This document shows, piece by piece, positions 54,509 through 63,181 of a stretch of 64,000 nt of DNA. The first letter of the stretch is position 1. Every line of letters starts with the position of its first letter. The position numbers and the translations under genes were made by a program. The notes below the pieces were generated by a model. It was given only the letters and a program-made list of their open reading frames with translations, searched no databases and had not been told where the DNA came from. The DNA is from Rhynchopus euleeides (taxonomy: Eukaryota; Euglenozoa; Diplonemea; Diplonemida; Diplonemidae), in contig OY723303.1 of assembly GCA_963210315.1 (NCBI GenBank), positions 1,302,001-1,366,000 of the forward strand, written 5' to 3'.

Positions 54509-55936
54509 ATGTCCATCCTCACCCTGCAGGTCGGACAGTGCGGCAACCAGGTGGGCCATGAGCTCTTCAGCAACCTTGCTGCCTCCGCCGAAGCCGCCAC
54601 CGCCACCACCACCACCTCCTCCTCGCCCTTCTGCACCACCACAGCCTTAGAGGGCCAGCTCGCTCGAGATATGTTCTTCAGAGCTGGCAATACCGCCGCT
54701 TCCGCGTCTGCAGCACCTGTTGCCCGAGCGGTGATGGTCGACATGGAGCCAAAGGTGGTCACACGGTGCATCTCCGATGCGGAGAAGGCAGGCAGATTCC
54801 GATACGGCACATCTGTCCTCACTAGGCAGGAAGGATCTGCAAACAACTGGGCTTTCGGCTACCACGTGCAGGGCCTGTGCTGTGTGGATGCTGTTATGGA
54901 GGAGGCCAGCAGAGAGCTGCGCGAGATGGATGCCCTGAAGGGAATCGTGTTGGTCCACAGCGCCGCCGGAGGGACAGGGAGCGGGGTGGGGAGCTGCCTC
55001 TTGGAGCGCCTTAGGGACGAGCACCCCTGCACCCCCATCACGTCTGTCAGCGTGCTGCCGCTCCACCAGGGAGAGATTGCGACGCAGCACTACAACACGG
55101 TGCTCACGCTGAGCCACCTGCAGCGGCACGCCGATGCGAGTGTGATTGTCGACAACAGCAACCTGATGGCACGCCTCGCGAAGGAACACAGCGAGTCACT
55201 TGGCGGCGGAGCCGCAGCCCGAAGGGCTGCGGGCGACGCATCAGGAGGGGGTGCATCGGGGCAGCGCGCTGTGGACTTTGAGAGGCTCAACAAGCGTATC
55301 GCGGAGGATGTTGCGGGTGGCGTGCTGCTGCCCGCGAGGTTTGCCGAGTTCGACGCGGAGTCCGGCGCGCTGTCCGCCGTGCCGAGCCGGGTGGATGCGC
55401 TGCATGACTTCGTCCAATGCGTCGCCCCATCCCGCGCCAGGAAGTTCGTCACCCTCCACTCCTCACGCCCCTCGTCTCGCGAGGGCGACGCCCGCTGGAA
55501 TGTGCTTCTCAATGACATATCCCGCCAGCGGCGCGGCCCCGCTGGGGCCCCGGGTGTGCCCGCGTCGTCGCCCTCGCTGCTGACGGTGCGGGGGAGTGTG
55601 GCGGTGCCGGAAGGAGGGCTGTCGCGGATCGACTTCGCCTCGCCCCAAGGGCTGTTCGGGCCGATGGCGTGTCTGGCGAAGGGGATGCCTGTGGCTGTGG
55701 CAGCCAAGGGGAGGGTTGGTGGGGGTCCCCAGGGCTGTGCGGTGCTGGCGTCGAACGACGGGGTTGCGGTGGATTCCGTGATGCGGCGTGTGGGGCTGCG
55801 GACCAAGGAGATGCTGTCGTGCGGCGCCTATCTGCACCACTTCGAGAAGTACGGCGTGGAGAAGGACGACTGCATGTCTGCGGTTGCCACGGTGGACCAG
55901 GTTGTAAAGGATTACTACTCGCAGCAGCGGGGTTGA
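54509..55936 (+). CDS. TUBD1: Delta-tubulin
   Basis: 475 residues. It starts MSILTLQVGQCGNQVGHELF, the signature opening of delta-tubulins. The P-loop-like GQCGNQ is at 9-14, VARAVMVDMEPKV near 71-83, and GSANNWAFGY at 109-118. The GTP-binding T4 loop AAGGTGSG lies at 152-159, followed by HYNTVLTLSHL and NSNLM.RLAKEH. The C-terminal half is recognisable but diverged, with a Gly/Ala insert (~235-255). Delta-tubulin is needed for stable triplet microtubules in basal bodies and centrioles and is kept only by lineages with such structures. It fits the dynein, kinesin and FBF1-like genes nearby. No acidic polyglutamylation tail is present. Single exon, TGA stop. Confidence 0.93.
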   Translation: MSILTLQVGQCGNQVGHELFSNLAASAEAATATTTTSSSPFCTTTALEGQLARDMFFRAGNTAASASAAPVARAVMVDMEPKVVTRCISDAEKAGRFRYGTSVLTRQEGSANNWAFGYHVQGLCCVDAVMEEASRELREMDALKGIVLVHSAAGGTGSGVGSCLLERLRDEHPCTPITSVSVLPLHQGEIATQHYNTVLTLSHLQRHADASVIVDNSNLMARLAKEHSESLGGGAAARRAAGDASGGGASGQRAVDFERLNKRIAEDVAGGVLLPARFAEFDAESGALSAVPSRVDALHDFVQCVAPSRARKFVTLHSSRPSSREGDARWNVLLNDISRQRRGPAGAPGVPASSPSLLTVRGSVAVPEGGLSRIDFASPQGLFGPMACLAKGMPVAVAAKGRVGGGPQGCAVLASNDGVAVDSVMRRVGLRTKEMLSCGAYLHHFEKYGVEKDDCMSAVATVDQVVKDYYSQQRG

Positions 55937-56674
55937 AGAAACAGGCCCTGCTTGCTGCTGGGTGTGCCTCCACACCCACCCGCTCTCGTTCCCCTCCTCT
56001 GTGCCAGTGCTGTGTCCAGTGCGCCCTACTCAGACGTGGCCCTGTCATGCTCTGGTCGTCTCCCTTCTGCACCTTCAAGCGAAGATGCCCAGTGTGTCTA
56101 TTCCAAGGATGAGTATCTGTCGTGAGGGATACTCACCATGCAAAGTGTATGTGTTATGTGAATGGAAGTCTCAGCTCAGGGTAGGGCATCTGCGGGCTTG
56201 GGAGTGGCAGCGGTGTGCCCGCTGAGATTTTGACGTCCAGTCGGGCAACTATCCAACCTGAACTGGCCGGCCCGGCTTGGCATTCATAGCAGTTGCCTTC
56301 CCCAAACCCCCCCCAACGAAGCTGAACGAAGGGGCCTGAGGCAGAGTGCGGACGAGCCTATATGCCAGCAGCACTCCCCCTCGCAACCCGTCCCCCACGT
56401 CACTACTCCTCCTGGGACAGTGGCAAGGCTATATCTATGGCTCACCGATGAGCACCGTCTCTGCCATCGGATTGCAGCGTACCTTCGGATGATGTTGGTG
56501 ACATTGTGTGTGTGTCACCGCTTGTGGCTTCATCATCTCGCACTCGCCAGGCGTGGCGGCATAAAAAAAGCTCACTGCATCGTTTCAAGGGGGTTTCCCT
56601 ACGGTGTGCCGTAAAATGTGCGATTTGATCCAGCTTTGTTGAGACCACACCTCACGCCTCCAACCGCTCCAGAG
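55937..56674. other. Intergenic spacer
   Basis: No gene or repeat recognised. Composition is more balanced than in most spacers. The frame of the next gene opens at 56618. Confidence 0.5.
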
Positions 56675-58138
56675 ATGTCCGCTGCGCGCCATGGGTTGGT
56701 CACCATCACGCGCAGTGAGCTGGCGCTCCGGAGCGCGCAGTTCCCCACACTCCACCCGGTGACAAAATCATTCGAGCTGAGCAAGTTTTCAGCAGCGGTT
56801 GACCAGACCATCACGCGCGCCGGCGTGTGGGATGCCTCTGTCAAGCGCGACAGTGACCGGCGGCGAAAAGCAAAGGGCGAGGAACCGGCAACCCATGCCC
56901 AATGTGTTGACGACGTCCTTCTGGAAGCTGCCAAGGAGAAGCGCTCCTTCGGCAGTGCCACGGTGCACATCCTGCCGATCCACCGCAACCTTGTCCGCCA
57001 CGGCCGCCTCACGGCACGGGCCATGAAAGAGATCTGCCCCTCACACGTCGCGATGCCTGTTGGGGAGTGCGATCTCTATAACGGCATCCTGCGCGACACC
57101 CCCTCCAAGCAGTACTGCTACAGCAACTACGCCACACGCGCCGATTATCTCGAGGCGGAGGCAGAGTTCCTGGGCCACTGCCTCGTGACACCCGGTCTGC
57201 AGGACGTAGTCAACCGACGCATCCTGGTCCGCCCGCCCCCCCTCACATCGCTGACCCGACAGCCCAGCAACGCTGCAGACGACAACGACGACGACAACCC
57301 CCTGTTCTGCCCCCCGGAGTCGGGCCGTGCCGCCTACCTCAGCGAGGGCCTGCGGAATGCACCGTCGCGTTTCTCTTTCCAGGACATCTGCCTGACGCAC
57401 TTCCCCTTCTTCTACGCTGCATATGAGGCACGGATACGCAAGGCTCGCGTGCTGTGGTGCGGCGTGCCGCCTGTCCTCTTCGAAACCCGAGCAAGACAGA
57501 AGACCTTGGCTGTGGAGTGGGAGCGCAACCTGATGCTGGAGGACAGCTTGGTGGAAGAGGGCAGGTTCGGCGAGTGGCTGGAGGACTACGTCAGGATGAA
57601 GCGCGCTGCGCTGACCCCGCAGGAGCTCGTGTCGGATCTCAACATGCGGGTGTGCATCCGGCAGCTGCACGACAAGCTGGGGGCGGGCAAAAAGAAGGGA
57701 ACGGCTGCCAGCCCCGTGGTGCTCCTCCCCGTCCCGCTGTGTGACTTCCACCTTGCGGTGGGGTGGGTCGCTGCAGTGGATTCCATCACCGACACCTCCC
57801 TCAATGAATGCCTGGATGACTCCCTGGATGTGGTCCCCAGCTTCCTCAAAGCGAGGAAGTCTCCAGACTACCTCGAGATCGAGCGTGCCGTGCATATGGA
57901 CACCTCTGAAGACGTTGCCCAGAGTGTCGGCGACGGCGATGCCGTTGTTCTGGCGAATGACCCGCGCCTGTCCCACCCTGCAGGTGCGGTGAACAACCCG
58001 ATGGTGACAGAGAGGCTGCGCCCCTCCTCTGCAGTGAGGGTGTTGGAGGTCGGCCCGGATATCGGGACCCGTTCCAGCATCAACGCCTGTGAGATCACCC
58101 CGGAGGCGGCACAGCGGATGCGGTGGCTGCAGGGGTGA
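56675..58138 (+). CDS. Protein of unknown function (487 aa)
   Basis: A continuous, protein-like frame that I do not recognise. It is soluble with mixed helix and strand. An Asp/Asn run (DDNDDDN) sits near residue 205 after a Pro-rich linker. The block RFSFQDICLTHFPFFYAAYEARIRKARVLW is aromatic and looks conserved. No signal peptide, membrane span or catalytic motif. Codon use matches neighbours. The ATG at 56675 follows GCTCCAGAG; an in-frame ATG at 56618 would add 19 residues. It could be a lineage-specific mitochondrial or ribosome-associated protein, but nothing shows this. Confidence 0.75.
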   Translation: MSAARHGLVTITRSELALRSAQFPTLHPVTKSFELSKFSAAVDQTITRAGVWDASVKRDSDRRRKAKGEEPATHAQCVDDVLLEAAKEKRSFGSATVHILPIHRNLVRHGRLTARAMKEICPSHVAMPVGECDLYNGILRDTPSKQYCYSNYATRADYLEAEAEFLGHCLVTPGLQDVVNRRILVRPPPLTSLTRQPSNAADDNDDDNPLFCPPESGRAAYLSEGLRNAPSRFSFQDICLTHFPFFYAAYEARIRKARVLWCGVPPVLFETRARQKTLAVEWERNLMLEDSLVEEGRFGEWLEDYVRMKRAALTPQELVSDLNMRVCIRQLHDKLGAGKKKGTAASPVVLLPVPLCDFHLAVGWVAAVDSITDTSLNECLDDSLDVVPSFLKARKSPDYLEIERAVHMDTSEDVAQSVGDGDAVVLANDPRLSHPAGAVNNPMVTERLRPSSAVRVLEVGPDIGTRSSINACEITPEAAQRMRWLQG

Positions 58139-58590
58139 GGGAGGCAAAGAGGGAGTGGGTGGTTATCAGAGTTTGCCCCGTGTCTAGCCTCCTGCTGAAT
58201 GCTGAATGCAGCATGCGGGTGTGGGGGGAGGGGGTGTGGTGGTGGTGGTGGTTCGGTGCTGCGTTCTCACACTGCACCCGCGTTCACAAACTTTTCCAAG
58301 GCAGGCCGGGGTGTGGCAGCCCCAGTCCGGCACACTCTGTGTAGTGGAGTCGAGCAGCTCCTAGCTCGATCTCGGACACACACACCCCTGCATGTCGAGT
58401 GAAAGGGAAGGATGCCTGGCTCTCTTGCACACTTTGATTTGCTTTGCTTTGGCATATAGGGGATGCCGCCCAGCACACCCACTTCCTTGACAGGTGGGGC
58501 CGCGATCCGCAGGGTCGGCCTGCTCAAAAGAGTTGGTCGCCACACACACGCCCTGAGGGCAGGGGGGGGGAGTTTTTTTATTTTTGCATC
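58139..58590. other. Intergenic spacer with partial R2 repeat
   Basis: No gene seen. (GGT)n near 58230-58250. GATCTCGGACACACACACCCCTGCATGTCGAGTGA-type sequence at about 58369-58405 resembles repeat R2. Confidence 0.45.
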
Positions 58591-59627
58591 ATGACGGCAG
58601 CACGCCCGCTGACGGAGAGCGTGCTGGGGCGTGTCCCGCCGGAGTACGATTACAAGAGGCCACAGCATGAGACAGAGCAGCCTTACGAAGGTGAGATTTA
58701 CTCACCGCCACCGCTGGTGCGTATGCTTCTTGGCTACACGAGGTATTTTATGGGCCCGCGTGCCTGGTACGACCAGGGTCAGCGCAAGATGACGGTGCCC
58801 AAGGAGATTGAGCTGGCTCGCGAGGAGCTGACTTGGGACGAGTCTCTGCGAAACAAGACGACGCTCAAGGCAGGTCTGCCGCACAAGCAGCGCCCCTTCC
58901 CTTGGAAGGATCAGTACCAGCGCACGGGGTGGTGTCCGGAGATGTACGACCGATACGAATACAAGCTGCCGCGCAGGACGAACCTGCACAAGTACATCCC
59001 CCCTCCGAAGGTATGTTGTTGCAGGGTGAGAGAGATGCTTGTTTTGAGGCGGTTGTTGTGTGAGGTCATTGCAGTTGATGTCAGGGCGAGAGAGAGACTG
59101 TGCTACTCGTCACTCTTGAGTCGCGTGCTGATGGTCTGCAGAATTTACACTGGTACAGCTTACTGCGTTGCGACGCGCCTCTTAAAATCGAAGGAAAAGG
59201 AAGGAAATACTTTGCAACCACCCACACCCCCGCACAGGATGGTGTGTACGAAGACACATACCACATCTCCCAGCATAAGGACTGGGTGAACAAGGAGCTG
59301 GCCATATACCGTTACGAATGGGGTAAGGTGAAGGACACCTACAAGATGTGCGTGTGGCGCAATCCCAACACTCACAAGTATGCCACGTGCGCCATCGCCA
59401 TCGCGTCAGCACTTCGTGATATAGAGAAGGGAAGATCATCCTTGTGCTTCCTTCTACTTCTATTTCAATCCCCTCCACAACACACACCGCCGCACAGCAC
59501 CACCTGCCGCCTGCTGAAGGAGGCGATGTTCAACCTCCAGTCGAAGACCAACACAGAGAAGGTGAAGAATCTCCTCTGGTCTGGCGTCCCGGCCATCAAG
59601 GACGGGGGGTTCAAGGTTCGGTACTGA
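58591..59627 (+). CDS. Three-exon protein resembling a mitochondrial complex subunit
   Basis: Exons 58591-59010, 59238-59377 and 59498-59627 join (phases 0 and 2) to give 229 residues. Donors are GTATGT and GTATGC; acceptors GCACAG. The product is rich in Tyr, Trp, Lys and Arg, with motifs PPEYDYKRP, QRTGWCPEMYDRYEYKLPRR, HKDWVNKELAIYRYEWGKV and CVWRNPNTHNTTC. The Tyr/Trp-rich, cysteine-paired layout recalls small accessory subunits of respiratory complex I (NDUFB10-like) or ATP synthase, but this is inference. No membrane span is evident. Intron 2 contains part of repeat R2. Without splicing the frame would run into unrelated residues, so the joins are well supported by phase. Confidence 0.8.
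59405..59475 (+). repeat. Dispersed repeat R2, intronic copy
   Basis: AGGGAAGATCATCCTTGTGC plus a TTCTACTTC word match 5443-5480. It lies wholly in intron 2 of the 58591 gene. Confidence 0.6.
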
Positions 59628-60864
59628 TCGCATCACCTTCGACGTCCCTCACCACCCCCCCCCCCCCCAAGCAACACTGTTCTGCGCCAGCGCAGCAGTA
59701 GCAGCAACTTGTCACTAAACCCTACGACTTCTCCCCCCCCTTGGGAGGGAGGGAGGGAGGGGGTGCGGAGGACGTGTGGGTAGAGTAAACAACCACGGAG
59801 AGTGAGACTGCGGCGCCTTTTCGTACCGCTCCTTGCGGCGAAATGCAACGCTTCTTTTATCTCTCTCTTCCCTCTCTGAGGGAGATTTTTCGCTGCCGGA
59901 GGGGCGGGGGGAGAGGGGAGGGGGGGAGGGGATGGGTATGCAAGTTGCCTAAAACAACGGGAATATTCATTTCTTTTTGGCGCATCCCCCCTCCTCTCTC
60001 TCTTTCTTTCTTTTCCAGACCTTTTTTGAACACACAATGGGGAGCCTCCGTCTCTGTGCCGCACTGTGTGCCAAACTGTGTCACTTTCACAGCCAAGTGT
60101 GTTGTGAGGCGGTTCGCCATTCCTCACCTCCCTGCATTCCTGAGCGAAGGCCCCCAGTATCCACACAAAAAAGCAGAGCCCCGGGAGGGGGGGGGACGGA
60201 GTGTTCTACAGAACGGCCTCACCCCCACCCCCCACCCCCCCACCCCCCTTAAAAAATCAGTGGTAGGGGCGGGGGGGGAGCAGGGCGTGTGTGCTCCCTT
60301 TATTTTGCGCGTTTGGCACGCGCATTGATTCGGCCCTGCTGGAGGTGGGGGCTGGGGGAGGCCTTGGGTACACCCATAGCAAGCACCGGTGGTACTAAGA
60401 AAATCTTGTGTGCTCTGAGAAAGGACCATCCGTGCCTGTATGGTGGTCCCAGGGTTATCCTGATGATGTATTATTGGGGGAAACACTTATGAGGTGATGG
60501 ATTGGGTTCATACTGCAAGGGAAGAGATGGGGTGGCGTATCGGGTTGAGTTCGGTTGGGATACGTTCGATGTGAGGGGATGGGTGTGTGTATATGTGTGT
60601 GTGTGTGTGTCTGGGTGGGTGGGGGTGGTTGATCTGTTAGCCTGCGATGGGCTGCGATTTTTCTTCTGGTGTTCTGTTGTGTGGATGGGGGCTGCGGAAA
60701 AAAATCGGATTATGTGCCCCCTCCTCCTCGCTCCTCGCTCCTCTCCCCCCCCCCCCCTGTCCCACACCACTCCATTCGGTATGCTGATGGATCGAGATGG
60801 CTTCGCACTGCCCTACACCCTGCGCCACACCTCTTCATAGGCCAGGCTGTATTGGGCGGGAAAG
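59628..60864. other. Intergenic region
   Basis: No gene recognised. C-run at 59656-59669, G-rich block at 59900-59935, (GT)n at 60585-60612 and C-run at 60745-60758 before the next start. Confidence 0.5.
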
Positions 60865-62162
60865 ATGGGGGCGAAACGATTAAAGGGGCAGGCAAAGGCG
60901 TCTGGGAGCACGGGCAGCCCTGCCGTTTCCGCCAAGTCGCGGAAATCCCGCAGCCCTCAGACCGGGAGTATCTACGCGCCAAAAGGCTCCGACCGCCAGC
61001 TCGCGCATGTGAAGCAGCAGCTGACATGGGTGGACAACGTTGAGAAAAGCAGGGCGCCGCTCACCAAGGTTCACCGTTATGAAGCACCGTGGTCGCGGAA
61101 CCCGAAGAACTGGTGGGCACAAGGGATGGCCAACCAACTGACTATCCCCATTAACATCACCATCGCGCCAGGCAAGGCTCATGCGGTATGTCAGAGAGAC
61201 CAGCAGGTTATCCGCTGCTCACCGTTGCCTCAGTTATACCAGGAAACGGTTTTCCCGTGTGCGGACTGAACACAGCATGGGCTGTCGCTCCTCGAGCAAA
61301 CCGCCAACAAGGGTGGGGGGGCATTTGTTTGAGATGGTTCAGCACAGCGGGCGGTGAAGGTGTACCCCCCGATATGTCATGAAACATTTAAAACAAACTC
61401 TGAGACGCGGAACTAACACCCCCCTTGATGCATCCACCCCCCTCCACAGTTCTACGTGCAGCGCCCCCTGAGGCAGGAGCTGCACCTGCGCTCGGCATAC
61501 AGCTATACGGACGACTCGTTCGATCCGTCAGCAGCACGAAAGAAGAGCTCAAAGGTGAAACGAAGCAGCCTGTACCTTATGACTGTTGAGGAGGTCGAAG
61601 TATGACAGAGCATCTGAGGGCAAGGCTGCTGCATCATCCCACGGTGCGCTGTGATTGCAGATTGGCCCAACACATGCTCCAAGAGAATATTCGTGGGTTT
61701 TTTTGCTCTTCTCCTCCCTCTCCGCTGGCGAACCCCTTCCACTGTGATGCCCAACCAAGCTTGCTTGTCACAGCGAAAGAGTCAGTGGGAGCGTACCCCG
61801 TCGCGTAGTGTGTTTTGAGAGAGCAACACAAAACCACTTTATCACAGCAACGCCCTTCACAGGGGCCACAACACACTGCCGCTCGTGCGCACAAACAAAA
61901 CCCGGACTCTTTACTTCGATGCACTTGGAGGTGGATCACAGCATGCCATACCATACCACACCGCACGCCACCCACCACAACACACCACACCGCACAGGGG
62001 AAGAAGCGGGCAGCACAGTCACACCTCAGCTCTCTTGCTGATGGGGAGTCTGCGAAGCTGGGTATCGGCCTCTGCCCTGGGAAGTACTACCTGAGCAACG
62101 AGGGTGACATGGATGTCACGGTGCACGGCATACTCCGCACCATGCACCTTCCTATGGTCTGA
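60865..62162 (+). CDS. Three-exon protein of unknown function (211 aa)
   Basis: Exons 60865-61185, 61450-61599 and 61998-62162 join in phase 0 (donors GTATGT, GTATGA; acceptors CCACAG, GCACAG). The N-terminus (1-45) is basic and Ser/Gly/Lys-rich, possibly a targeting or nucleic-acid-binding tail. The middle carries RYEAPWSRNPKNWWAQGM and FYVQRPLRQELHLRSAYSY. The end reads LGIGLCPGKYYLSNEGDMDV then HGILRTMHLPMV, a beta-rich C-terminus. No family recognised. The two introns (264 and 398 bp) are longer than exons 2 and 3. A donor at AAG|GTGAAA was rejected because GAA|GTATGA keeps the phase and fits the intron consensus. Confidence 0.78.
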
Positions 62163-62377
62163 CCCCCGTCCCGCACGTCGGGGGGGCAGGGGGGCTGCAT
62201 TGCAGTGTGCATTGTTGCATCACGCAAGGCAGCCTGCGTGCTTGGCGTGCTCTGCACCGTGGCACAAGCAGAAGGGATCTTACTCTAGTTCTCAGGGAGT
62301 GCTAGGGGCGTAGTTTGTTAGACACGCCGGTGTGCGTGTCGGCGGCTCATGGTTGGTGAGAAGGGCGTGCGGCAGTG
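62163..62377. other. Short spacer before transposon D2
   Basis: 3' flank of the 60865 gene; nothing coding seen. Confidence 0.5.
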
Positions 62378-63181
62378 CGCCCTGGGCAGGCCTGTCGCTA
62401 ACTTTTCGATTATGGAGATTTGGTGGGTTGACGCTCCTGTTTTGGGGGGGGATCAGGGGGAAACACTAGGGGTCAATTTTTCTCGCGCGCGCTTCGCGCG
62501 CGCTCGTGTTGTTGCCTAATTTTCCCGTCGGTGGACCGCTAGGTGGGCACGGTGTGAGGCGCTGGGTTCCTTCCGTGGTTCCTCTCCCGCTCGCGCCATC
62601 CTCGGGTGCCGGAAGAAACCCAAAAAATGGCTTTCGGGACCATGATTTACCCCCTGATATGCCACGGCCGTTGAAGCGCAAGGACTTGGTTACTAGACGG
62701 GCACGCGAGATGGGGGGTCTGGGGGTCGGAGCCCCCCAGCCGCCGGAGGCCACGGTAGTGAACATCTGTTCATTGTGGGCGTACAGATTCTGTGTGAGTT
62801 GGCTGCGTCCTCCTGAGGCTACTGGAGCTGTTGGATTCCTGACCTGTGTGCACACGCTATACAGGGGGGTCTGGGGGGGCGGAGCCCCCCAGCCGCCGGA
62901 GGCCACGGTAGTGAGCATCTGTTCCTGCAAAACCATACTCTCTTCGACGTCGACCCAGTGAAAGTGGGTTGACGCTTGGTCGACGCTTGGTGAGCGTCGA
63001 CCCAGTGGAACCGGGTCAACGCTAGGTTAGCGTCGACCCGGAATGGGTTGACGCTTGGTCCAGGCTTGAATGGCAACCCAGTTCCACTGGGTCGACGCTG
63101 GGTCGACGCTTTTTTATGGGGGGGGAAACCCAAAATCACTGGGTCGACGGTCGACGCTTAGCGACATGCCTGCGCCCTGGG
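62378..63181. mobile_element. TIR transposon D2 with 9-bp target duplication
   Basis: The element proper is 62387-63172 (786 bp), about 90% or more identical to D1 in the same orientation. It has the same 15-bp ends CAGGCCTGTCGCTAA and TTAGCGACATGCCTG. CGCCCTGGG (62378-62386 and 63173-63181) is an exact adjacent 9-bp target duplication, different from that of D1, so the two copies inserted independently. Relative to D1 it keeps a full second GGAGCC-rich module (62862-62925) and lacks a block of the GTCGACGC word cluster. No transposase. Confidence 0.93.
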
